A DNA stretch of 64,000 nt, from positions 186,001 through 250,000 of the forward strand of contig NZ_NLFK01000002.1 of the NCBI RefSeq assembly GCF_002263215.1, written 5' to 3'. The notes under the pieces were generated by a model. It searched no databases. It had not been told where the DNA came from and worked only from the letters and a program-made list of their open reading frames with translations. The translations under genes were made by a program, and so were the position numbers. Numbering within the stretch: position 1 is the first letter of the stretch; each line of letters opens with the position of its first letter. Source of the stretch: Actinobacillus seminis (GTDB lineage: Bacteria > Pseudomonadota > Gammaproteobacteria > Enterobacterales > Pasteurellaceae). Below are positions 20,999 to 29,300 of the stretch, piece by piece.

Positions 20999-22204
20999 TT
21001 ATGCTATATATCGTTGTATAATTTCATTGACTAAATCCGTCGCTAAATCCGCTTTACCGGCAGAAGGCAGGGATTTTTCCCCGTCGTGCCAAAATAAATG
21101 TAAACTATTGTGATCTTGCCCGAAAACTTGTCCGTTGGAGACATCATTGGCACAAATTAAATCAAGATTTTTTTGGCTTAATTTATGTTTGGCATATTGC
21201 GCGATATTTTGCGTTTCCGCTGCAAAACCGACAACAAAGGGGCGATTTTCCGTTAGTGCCGCGACAGTTGCGATAATATCGGGATTTTTCACCAATCTTA
21301 AGGTGAGCTCGTCGTTATCGCCGGTTTTCTTAATTTTCTGTTGGGACACTTCTGCCATGCGATAATCTGCTACTGCGGCACACCCAATAAATATAGCATT
21401 TTTGACCGCACTTTGTAGCGCAATTTGACACATTTCTTGGGCGGAAGTGACATTAATGCGTGTAACATTCGCCGGCGTAGCAAGATTAACCGGACCGGCA
21501 ATCAATGTCACTTTCGCACCGCGTTTAGCAAAGGCGTCGGCGATCGCAAATCCCATTTTGCCGGAGCTGTAATTGCTGATATAACGTACCGGATCAATGG
21601 CTTCTTGGGTTGGACCGGCGGTGATCACCACAGAAATATTGTTCAGATCTGTTTGTGGTTGGAGAAGCGAGCAAAGTGCGGTATAAATTTCAGGCGGTTC
21701 TGACATTCGCCCGAAACCGACATCGCCGCAAGCCTGTTCACCGGCATTGGGACCGACCATGTGTAACCCGCGTTGGCGTAATTGTTGTAGATTTTGTTGA
21801 GTGATAGCTTGACGGTACATCTGCTGATTCATTGCCGGTGCCAACAGAATAGGGGAGGCGGTTGCCAAACACACTGTTGATAATAAATCGTTTGCCATGC
21901 CTACCGTTAAGCGTGCTAAAAAATCGGCGCTTGCCGGCGCAATCAGCAAGGCATCTGCCCATTTTGCCAATTCGATATGTCCCATCGCCAATTCAGCTTG
22001 CGGATCTAATAAGGATTGAGAAACGGGATTGCCGGAAACGGCTTGCAGCGTGAGCGGCGTGACAAACTCTGCCGCAGCAGGTGTTAACACCACGCGTACT
22101 TCGGCGTCGGATTTGCGTAATAGGCGAATTAACTCAATTGTTTTATACGCTGCAATACCGCCTGTTATGCCGACGACAATTCGTTTACCTTGCAAATTTT
22201 GCAT
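20999..22204 (-). CDS. coaBC: bifunctional CoaBC (phosphopantothenoylcysteine decarboxylase / phosphopantothenate-cysteine ligase)
   Basis: CoaBC performs two steps in coenzyme A synthesis. The N-terminal flavin decarboxylase has [19 protein letters not shown] at residues 12-30 and the catalytic-region PAMNQQMY near 125. The C-terminal ligase has [18 protein letters not shown] near 193 and [12 protein letters not shown] near 355. The 401-residue length is normal. It is the first gene of coaBC-dut-slmA and diverges from radC. Two uptake-signal cores lie inside (near 21404 and 21675). Confidence 0.96.
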   Translation of the reverse strand: MQNLQGKRIVVGITGGIAAYKTIELIRLLRKSDAEVRVVLTPAAAEFVTPLTLQAVSGNPVSQSLLDPQAELAMGHIELAKWADALLIAPASADFLARLTVGMANDLLSTVCLATASPILLAPAMNQQMYRQAITQQNLQQLRQRGLHMVGPNAGEQACGDVGFGRMSEPPEIYTALCSLLQPQTDLNNISVVITAGPTQEAIDPVRYISNYSSGKMGFAIADAFAKRGAKVTLIAGPVNLATPANVTRINVTSAQEMCQIALQSAVKNAIFIGCAAVADYRMAEVSQQKIKKTGDNDELTLRLVKNPDIIATVAALTENRPFVVGFAAETQNIAQYAKHKLSQKNLDLICANDVSNGQVFGQDHNSLHLFWHDGEKSLPSAGKADLATDLVNEIIQRYIA

Positions 22205-22368
22205 TGTTAGTCCTCAATCACATCGAAAAGTGCGGTCATTTTACTGTAATTTTTACAAAGAAAAAATGGATTTTTGCGATCGGAATCGTAAAGTTTTGCT
22301 CGTAAGATTCTATGAAAAAAATAAGCCTGTAAAGTAAAAGACGTGAAGAATAGATGGGTGGGTAAGGT

Positions 22369-23034
22369 ATGGAGCAAACGACTTTTTTAATGCCACGTGA
22401 AAAATTATTGCAATTTGGCGCTGAAGCGCTAAGCGATCAAGAATTATTAGCTATTTTTTTGCGCACGGGCATTAAAAATTGTCCCGTGATGCAGCTTTCT
22501 GCGTCAGTGTTGGCGCAATTTGGCTCGTTGCGAAATTTGATTTCTGCTGAAAAAGGGGAATTTTGTGCAGTAAAAGGTTTAGGCGTAACGCAATTTGTGC
22601 AATTGCAAGCCGGTACGGAAATGACCAAGCGTTATTTGTTGCAAGAATTGGCGCAAGTACCGCTTTTTACCGAACCGGATAAGGTGCGAACCTACTTGCA
22701 GACGGAATTGGAACGTAAAGAACGCGAAGTGTTTATGGTGTTATTTTTGGATAATCAGCATAGATTGATCAAAAAAGAGGAGATGTTTCTCGGCACGATC
22801 AACATGGCGGCGGTTTATCCGCGTGAGATCATTAAATGCGCCTTATATTGTAATGCGGCGGCAATAATTTTGGCGCATAATCATCCCTCCGGTATTTCTC
22901 AGCCAAGTTTATCGGATAGACAGATTACCGAAAGGATCATAAAATGCGCCGAATTGGTAGAGATTCGTGTGCTGGATCATTTTGTGATCGGAAAGGGGAG
23001 CTATTTTTCTTTTGCGGAAAACGGATGGCTGTAA
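22369..23034 (+). CDS. radC: RadC-like JAB-domain protein
   Basis: A 221-residue RadC/YsxA protein with an N-terminal helix-hairpin-helix region (LSDQELLAIFLRTG) and a C-terminal JAMM metalloprotease-like fold with HNHPSGISQPSLSD near 167-180. The name reflects an old DNA-repair assignment; the actual function is unresolved. It precedes rpmB-rpmG as in most Gammaproteobacteria and diverges from coaBC. Confidence 0.93.
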   Translation: MEQTTFLMPREKLLQFGAEALSDQELLAIFLRTGIKNCPVMQLSASVLAQFGSLRNLISAEKGEFCAVKGLGVTQFVQLQAGTEMTKRYLLQELAQVPLFTEPDKVRTYLQTELERKEREVFMVLFLDNQHRLIKKEEMFLGTINMAAVYPREIIKCALYCNAAAIILAHNHPSGISQPSLSDRQITERIIKCAELVEIRVLDHFVIGKGSYFSFAENGWL

Positions 23035-23095
23035 CGGAATTTTGCCGAGATGATGAATTTTTTAGCACTTATTTGGCGAATTTAAGTATTTGTGC

Positions 23096-23124
23096 TTGAG
23101 AATAATCAATAAAGTGAGTATAAT
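23096..23124 (+). promoter_or_regulatory. strong sigma-70 promoter of rpmB-rpmG
   Basis: TTGAGA (23096-23101) and TATAAT (23119-23124) are separated by exactly 17 bases. Transcription would begin near 23131, leaving a leader of about 118 bases before rpmB. Confidence 0.85.
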
Positions 23125-23147
23125 TTGCCACCTTTAATATAGTATGC

Positions 23148-23224
23148 GGGTCGGGTTACAGCGACCTGACGAGGTAGCTTGTAAAACCTTGTTTTACAGT
23201 AATCCGAACCCTAAGCTCGAGCTT
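23148..23224 (+). ncRNA. structured rpmB mRNA leader, three-way junction
   Basis: The leader folds by eye into a closed three-way junction. The closing stem pairs GGGTCGGGTTAC (23148-23159) with GTAATCCGAACCC (23199-23211), 12 pairs with one bulged A. Hairpin 1 is AGCGACCT-GACG-AGGTAGCT (23160-23179). Hairpin 2 is TGTAAAA-CCTTG-TTTTACA (23180-23198). The three helices abut with no unpaired junction bases. A perfect palindrome AAGCTCGAGCTT follows at 23213-23224. Such folds upstream of ribosomal protein genes often bind a ribosomal protein for feedback control; L28 or L33 would be the natural ligand here, but that is inference. Confidence 0.6.
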
Positions 23225-23248
23225 ATATTTGATTTATTGGAGATTAGT

Positions 23249-23485
23249 ATGTCTAGAGTCTGTCAAGTAACAGGCAAGCGTCCGGCAGTTGGTAACAACC
23301 GCTCACACGCATTGAATGCGACTCGTCGTCGTTTTCTTCCTAACTTACACACTCACCGTTTCTGGGTTGAGAGTGAAAACCGTTTCGTAACTTTGCGCTT
23401 AACGGCGAAAGGTATGCGTATCATTGATAAAAAAGGCATTGATGCAGTGTTGGCTGAAATCCGTGCTCGTGGCGAGAAAATCTAA
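23249..23485 (+). CDS. rpmB: 50S ribosomal protein L28
   Basis: The 78-residue L28 begins at ATG 23249 with a GGAG ribosome-binding site eight bases upstream, and starts [20 protein letters not shown], the invariant L28 opening. The C-terminus ends in [12 protein letters not shown]. The open frame extends upstream through the leader, but that portion is RNA structure, not protein. rpmG follows after 11 bases. Confidence 0.98.
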
Positions 23486-23496
23486 GGAGCTAAACA

Positions 23497-23667
23497 ATGG
23501 CAGCTAAAGGTGCTCGTGAGAAAATCCGCTTAGTTTCAACTGCTGAAACCGGTCATTTCTACACAACAACAAAAAATAAACGCAATATGCCTGAAAAAAT
23601 GGAAATCAAAAAATTTGATCCGGTAGTGCGTAAACACGTCATTTATAAAGAAGCGAAAATTAAATAA
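23497..23667 (+). CDS. rpmG: 50S ribosomal protein L33
   Basis: A 56-residue L33 beginning [19 protein letters not shown] and ending VIYKEAKIK. The sequence [19 protein letters not shown] is the conserved core. It lacks the four cysteines of the zinc-binding form, so it is the Cys-minus type usual for Gammaproteobacteria. A GGAG ribosome-binding site precedes the ATG. It is the second gene of the rpmB-rpmG operon. Confidence 0.98.
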   Translation: MAAKGAREKIRLVSTAETGHFYTTTKNKRNMPEKMEIKKFDPVVRKHVIYKEAKIK

Positions 23668-23684
23668 TTTCGTTTTAATATGAT

Positions 23685-23713
23685 GCAAAAGCCCGACTTG
23701 TTCGGGTTTTTCT
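23685..23713 (+). terminator. terminator of rpmB-rpmG
   Basis: A GCCCGA stem (23691-23696) pairs with TCGGGT (23702-23707) and runs into TTTTTC, with AAAA on the left. It lies between rpmG and mutM. Confidence 0.8.
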
Positions 23714-23739
23714 ATATTTGTCATTTAAAAGGGGAAATG

Positions 23740-24588
23740 ATGCCTGAACTTCCTGAAGTCGAAACAGCGGTAAATGGCGTGAGTCCTTATTTAACAGGAT
23801 TTGTGATCGAAAAAATTGTGGTGCGCAACAGTAAATTACGCTGGGAAGTTAGCCCGCAATTGACACAAATTGCTCAACAAAAAGTGACCGCACTTTCAAG
23901 ACGTGCCAAATATTTGATTATTCACACCACACAAGGATTTATTATCGGGCATTTGGGCATGTCGGGATCCGTGCGGATCGTAGCACACGACAGCCCGATT
24001 GAAAAACATGATCATCTTGATATTGTGATGAATAACGGGAAATTATTGCGTTATAACGATCCTAGACGTTTCGGTGCTTGGCTTTGGACGGAAACGCTGG
24101 AAGATTTTCACCTGTTTGCAACATTGGGACCGGAGCCGCTTTCCGAAGAATTTAACGCGCAATATTTGTTTAAAAAATCGCGCAAAAAAACGACCACTCT
24201 TAAATCCTTTTTAATGGATAACCGCGTAGTGGTCGGTGTGGGCAATATTTATGCCAACGAAAGCCTGTTTTTATGCGGCTTATATCCGGCTAAACCGGCG
24301 CGAACATTGACGAAAATGCAGGCGGAAACCTTAGTACAAACCATTAAGCAAGAATTAACCCGTGCGATTCAACAAGGTGGAACGACGCTGAAAGATTTTT
24401 TACAACCTGATGGTAAACCCGGTTATTTTGCGCAAGAACTACAGGTTTACGGACGTAAAGGCGAACCTTGTCCAAAGTGCGGTACAAAAATTGAAAGTTC
24501 GGTCATTGGGCAGCGTAACAGCTTTTTCTGCCCGACTTGTCAACCTAAAAATTATTGCAGGAACAGCAAAAAATTTATTGGGTTTTGA
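23740..24588 (+). CDS. mutM: formamidopyrimidine-DNA glycosylase
   Basis: MutM excises 8-oxoguanine and cleaves the strand. The catalytic N-terminal proline requires the start at 23740 ([13 protein letters not shown]), although an ATG lies one codon earlier. Other hallmarks are [13 protein letters not shown] near 165 and a C-terminal zinc finger CPKCGT...FFCPTCQ. The protein has 282 residues. After the last cysteine it runs 14 further residues (ending KKFIGF), a longer tail than most relatives have. Two uptake-signal cores lie inside the gene. It is convergent with the tviB-like gene, 36 bases away. Confidence 0.95.
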   Translation: MPELPEVETAVNGVSPYLTGFVIEKIVVRNSKLRWEVSPQLTQIAQQKVTALSRRAKYLIIHTTQGFIIGHLGMSGSVRIVAHDSPIEKHDHLDIVMNNGKLLRYNDPRRFGAWLWTETLEDFHLFATLGPEPLSEEFNAQYLFKKSRKKTTTLKSFLMDNRVVVGVGNIYANESLFLCGLYPAKPARTLTKMQAETLVQTIKQELTRAIQQGGTTLKDFLQPDGKPGYFAQELQVYGRKGEPCPKCGTKIESSVIGQRNSFFCPTCQPKNYCRNSKKFIGF

Positions 24589-24624
24589 TATACCGAAATT
24601 GAACTCGTCGTCGAAAAGTAAATT

Positions 24625-25920
24625 TTACAATCTAAAGACGGTAAAGCCTTGATTTTTTACTTCATTACGGTCAAATAAACTTTTTACGTCGGCAAGTACC
24701 GGTTTTTCCGAACGCGTAAAAAGACGCAATTGTTCTGCGCTTAAGGCGCGGAATTCATTATGTCCAACCGCAACAACCAAAGCATCAACCGGGTTTTTCT
24801 CTGAAATATCGCTAAGGGTAATGCCGTATTCCGCCTGCACTTCTTCTTTATCCGCCCAAGGATCGGAAACCGCCACTTCTACTCCCCATTGTTTAAACTC
24901 TTTGATCATATCCTCAATTTTGCTATTGCGAATGTCCGGACAATTTTCTTTAAACGTAATTCCAAGGATGCCCACTTTGGCACGAGGGACATCAATTCCG
25001 TTTTTTAACATCCGTTTAATAGTATTTCGCGCAACGTAGCGCGCCATATTATCGTTAATACGGCGTCCGGCTAAAATCACTTGCGGGTGATAGCCCATTT
25101 CTTCCGCTTTATGGGTTAAGTAATAAGGATCGACACCGATACAATGCCCGCCGACAAGACCGGGACGAAACGGTAAAAAATTCCATTTGCTGCCGGCGGC
25201 TTCTAATACGTCACTCGTATCGATGCCGACGCGTTCAAAAATGACGGATAATTCATTAACCAGCGCAATATTTAAGTCTCGTTGCGTATTTTCGATGACT
25301 TTTGCCGCTTCCGCCACTTTAATACTTGGTGCTTTGTGTGTACCGGCTACAATAATGCCGGAATACACTTGATCAACCAATTCTGCAACTTCAGGAGTAC
25401 TGCCGCTGGTGACTTTTTTGATTTTGGTTAACGTATTGACTTTATCTCCCGGATTAATGCGTTCAGGGCTATAGCCGGCAAAAAAGTCTTGGTTAAATTT
25501 TAATCCGGATACCTGTTCTAAAATCGGTACACAGACTTCTTCGGTGGTGCCGGGATACACCGTGGATTCATATACAACAATATCGCCACGTTTTAATACT
25601 TTGCCAATCGTTTCGCTGGCTTTCTGTAACGGAGTTAAATCAGGACGGTTAACTTTATCAATTGGGGTTGGTACAGTAACAATAAAGAAATTACTGTTTT
25701 TTAATTCGGCTAAGTCCGTGGTAAATTTGAGGTGTGTCGCTAATTTTAATTCTTGCGGACTGACTTCTAATGTGTGATCCGTGCCACTTGCCAATTCATC
25801 AACGCGTTTTTGTTGAATATCAAAGCCGATAACATTTCTTTTTTTACCAAACTCTACCGCAAGGGGTAATCCGACATAACCTAATCCGATAACCGCGATA
25901 TTTACATTTTCTAATTTCAT
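24625..25920 (-). CDS. tviB: TviB-like UDP-N-acetylhexosamine dehydrogenase
   Basis: A 431-residue nucleotide-sugar dehydrogenase of the TviB/VipA and WbpA type, oxidising UDP-GlcNAc or UDP-GalNAc to the uronic acid for polysaccharide or O-antigen synthesis. The NAD site is IAVIGLGYVGLPLAVEFG at residue 8, VVYESTVYPGTTEE lies near 120, and the catalytic cysteine is in GLVGGHCIGVDPYYL near 255. Start ATG 25918-25920 gives MKLENVNIA, the family-like opening. The gene is an orphan: no other polysaccharide gene is in the window. Its 5' region is formed by the omega-RNA-like element at 25933-26100, whose promoter probably drives it. WecC is a more distant alternative. Confidence 0.88.
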   Translation of the reverse strand: MKLENVNIAVIGLGYVGLPLAVEFGKKRNVIGFDIQQKRVDELASGTDHTLEVSPQELKLATHLKFTTDLAELKNSNFFIVTVPTPIDKVNRPDLTPLQKASETIGKVLKRGDIVVYESTVYPGTTEEVCVPILEQVSGLKFNQDFFAGYSPERINPGDKVNTLTKIKKVTSGSTPEVAELVDQVYSGIIVAGTHKAPSIKVAEAAKVIENTQRDLNIALVNELSVIFERVGIDTSDVLEAAGSKWNFLPFRPGLVGGHCIGVDPYYLTHKAEEMGYHPQVILAGRRINDNMARYVARNTIKRMLKNGIDVPRAKVGILGITFKENCPDIRNSKIEDMIKEFKQWGVEVAVSDPWADKEEVQAEYGITLSDISEKNPVDALVVAVGHNEFRALSAEQLRLFTRSEKPVLADVKSLFDRNEVKNQGFTVFRL

Positions 25921-25932
25921 ACTAATCCTATT

Positions 25933-26100
25933 ACATCCTCCCCTGCCTAAAGGCTGGAGATTCCTACCGGATCCCACGCAATGCGTAGGCGACTCTCGGT
26001 GGGTCCTGTGGCTTACCGTTCATGCGGTTCACTCAACAAACCGAGCGCATCCCGCCCTGATTTGCCGTCATTGAGAAAGCCTAAGCCTATCTCTGTTAGC
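25933..26100 (-). ncRNA. solitary TnpB-type omega-RNA-like element (IS200/IS605 right end)
   Basis: Reading on the minus strand, the segment ends with GGAATCTCC, then GCCTTTAGGC, then AGGGGAGGATGT. This is the terminal hairpin typical of IS200/IS605 right ends and of the 3' end of TnpB guide RNAs. Upstream of it are paired blocks: GGACCCAC with GTGGGATCC, ACGC-ATT-GCGT, GGCTTA with TAAGCC, CTCAA with TTGAG, and CGGTT with AACCG, with a possible GCTCGGT/ACCGAGA pseudoknot. No tnpA or tnpB is present. The predicted guide is the flank at about 25932-25913, which spans the tviB start codon. Identity is inferred from remembered end motifs, not from a search. Confidence 0.6.
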
Positions 26101-26106
26101 GGCACG

Positions 26107-26135
26107 ATTATATCACATTTGTGTCTTATATCCAC
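26107..26135 (-). promoter_or_regulatory. extended -10 promoter for the omega-RNA-like element and tviB
   Basis: On the minus strand, TGATATAAT (26115-26107) is a perfect extended -10 (TGnTATAAT). A weaker -35, TGGATA (26134-26129), lies 16 bases upstream. Transcription would begin near 26100, run through the structured element and continue into tviB. No terminator lies between. Confidence 0.7.
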
Positions 26136-26247
26136 GCCCAAAAGGACTGAGGTTTACGGCGCAATCAGATAAAGCCTAAAAGCACGTAAAATTGCCTAAA
26201 AACTGACCGCAGTTTATTTGGTAATAATTAAAAAAATAATTTAACAG

Positions 26248-26262
26248 AAAAAAAAAAAAAAA
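26248..26262 (+). repeat. A15 homopolymer upstream of the autotransporter
   Basis: Fifteen consecutive A lie 49 bases before the adhesin start codon, between a TTAACA (about 26241-26246) and a TATCTT (about 26275). Tracts of this length vary by slippage and often alter promoter spacing of surface-protein genes. Confidence 0.7.
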
Positions 26263-26311
26263 GCTGGAAATTTTATCTTAATTTTTTGCTGTTTTTTTGT
26301 AAGGATTTCCT

Positions 26312-29300
26312 ATGAATAAGATTTTCAAAACCAAATACGATGTAACAACAGGACAAACCAAAGTGGTGTCTGAATTGGCGAGTAATCGTCAATTGGCAAG
26401 TAGCTCGGAGAAAACGCTGAAGTGCGGTGGGATTTCGGGCAGTTTTTTAGGGCTGTTTAAATTACTGCCGTTGGCGTTTTTATTGACTGGGAGTTTTGTG
26501 TACGGTCAGGAGATTAATATAGTTTTGAGTGGTTTAACAGCTAACGAATCAAAAATTGGACCCAGTGAAATTCTAAACGATAGTAGCGGAAGTGGGAAGA
26601 ATACTACACCTTTTATAAATGAAGTTGGAGATAAGTCAATTCTTTTGGCACCCGGAAGTAAGAGTTTCATTTATAAAAAAAATAAACCTTGGAGTAATAA
26701 TACTAGAGAAAAAATCGACATTAATACAAATAATTGGATGAGGATTACAGAAAGTGTTGTTATCGGTCATCGTGCTAGAGCAAGTGCCAAGAAATCTGTG
26801 GCAGTAGGTGAACAAGCATTTGCTGCCTTAAATTCAACTTCATTGGGTTCGGAAGCCATAGCCTATGGTAACGAAACAGTAGCACTAGGTATGCAATCTT
26901 ATGCGGAGCAAACTGACGATGTTGCTTTAGGGCATCTTGCTTATGCAAAAGGTTCACAATCAACCGCCTTAGGGGCACATTCTTCTGTGGAATCTCAAAA
27001 AGCCGTCGCTATTGGATATAGGGCTAAAGTAGATCATCAACATACCGATGCAATCGCTTTGGGTGCTGAATCTGAAGCCGATAGTCCGTCAAGTGGCTCT
27101 TTTATGATCACAAAAGATAATAAGACTGAGGCTAAAGAAAAAACATGGATAAGTGAGGATTTTGCTAAGCAATTTGAAGGCAAACTCGGCGGTGTGTTAT
27201 CTATCGGTAAAAAAGATACAAAATATCGACAAATCGTGAATGTCGCACCGGGGACGGAAGATACACACGCCGTCAATTTAGGGCAATTACGAGAAGCGAT
27301 GAAAAATGCCGGCGGTGGCGGAGTCTCGTATTTCTCTGTTAATAAATTAACTGCTATGCAAAACAAAGATAATATGGGTGCTAAAGCTGATCATTCTTTA
27401 GCCATTGGCGTAGCGGAAACGGAAATGGGCAAAGGCATGTACAGTATCGTTATCGGCACGGCAGACGATACGGCTACAGGAAGTTCGGGAAATACGAGTA
27501 CAACCACTCAAGAAGTCACCAAAGCCTCGGGAAAAGCCGCGGTGGTCATCGGTAGCGTTGCCAAAGTCGAAGCCGATTACGGCATTGCGTTGGGAAAAAA
27601 AGCGACGGTTGCTACAAGTGCCATAGGAGCTATCGCCATCGGTAAAGATGCCGAAACCAAAGCCGCAGGTGCGGTCGTATTGGGGCATGAAGCAAAAGTA
27701 GAAAGTGCGGCAGGTGATTCAATCGCTTTAGGTAAAGGGTCGAAAGCGACTAAGAAAGAAACCGCACCAAGTGAAGCTAAATCAAGTAAAGACGTTAAAT
27801 TTGCATGGACAGCCGGTATTGGAGACGATAAATCCGTCGTCAGCATAGGCGATAGCGGCAAAGAAAGACAGATTAAACATGTCGCCGCAGGTGTAGTAAC
27901 GTCAACTTCCACCGATGCCATTAACGGAAGTCAACTCTACGCCGTCGCCGATGAGTTTTCTAAATTAGCGGTTGACGTATTGGGCGCGGAGAAAGCGGAC
28001 AAGGGACAAGCAGGCTTTAAAAAATCTACCTTTAGCAAAGTGGAGTATCAAGGAAATACCAACGTTGCAAAAACAACCTTTAGAGACGCCATCAACGAAA
28101 CCATTACCGCCATCAATAAGGGGCTGAAGTTTACCGGTAATACCGGTGGCGACAAGCAACTTCAACTTGGTGATAAGTTAACCATCCAAGGCAAGAAAGA
28201 TACTGCAAACGGTAATCATAAAAATATCACCACAGAAGCGAAAGACAGTGGCATTTTGGAAGTTGCGTTGAATGAAGATGTCAAAGAGATAAACTCGATT
28301 ACGGGTAAAGCGACAGCGGGGAATAATAAAGTTAGTTCCTCCATTAAATTTAATGACAAAGGCGTCAATGGTACAAATGCCAACACCAATGTAGTTATTG
28401 ACTCTAATGAGGCGAAATATGTCTTTGAGAGAACGGGATTATATTTAAATCAACGGCAAATTAAAGGCGTACAAAGCGGGTTGAATAAAACACATAATGG
28501 AAGTACCGAAACGGTTGAAAATATCTTAGCTGGTGCGGATTCATACGATAAAAACATTGCAGAAAACGCAGTCAACGTCAAAGATCTCTCTATGGTCGCC
28601 AAAGCTATTCTGGATAAAGAGTTGAAATTTAAAGGTGATAACAATAAGGACGCATCAATAAAACTGAGCGAAACCCTTGAGATAAAAGGTGAGGCAAGTT
28701 ATACCCAAACAGAGGCGAAAGATAAAACAATCACCGTTAAACTAACTCAAGGTGTGAAAAACAAATTGGGCGAAATTGTCGTTGAAGACGGTAAACTTGC
28801 GTTGGGTAAGGGTTCAAAAACTGTCGACAAAACGACCGCACTTGATGGAGCGGAAATCACTGTTGGTCAAAACAGTCTGAAATTTGATTGGAAAGAGGCG
28901 GGAACGTCTGCGGACCCTACGGATGGTAATAAAAAATCCGTCATTAGCGTGGGTGATACCAGCAAAGAACGCTTGATTAAACACGTGGCGGCGGGTGAGG
29001 TCACGCCAACGTCAACCGACGCCGTCAACGGCGGACAGCTTTATAGCGTGATTGAAGAATTCGGCAAACTCGGCGTCAATGTACTTGGTGCGGAAGTTGA
29101 TAGTACCGACAAAAAATTCAAACCGACAACATTTCCGAAATTAAATGCTAAAGACGGAAATAATACGAATGTTGCAGCGCCGGAAACATTTAAAGCGGCA
29201 ATTAATGCCAATATTGCTAAATTAAATGAAGGTATTAAATTTGGAGATGGCACAAAAACAGAACAATTTTATTTAGGCTCAACACTGAATATAAAAGCAG

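Noticed and set aside
25933-26100. IscB-type HEARO RNA as the identity of the solitary element
   Set aside because: In IscB loci the guide is at the 5' end of the RNA and the ORF lies downstream; here the terminal hairpin and GATGT end at the 3' side fit a TnpB-type right end better. Not fully excluded without a model search.
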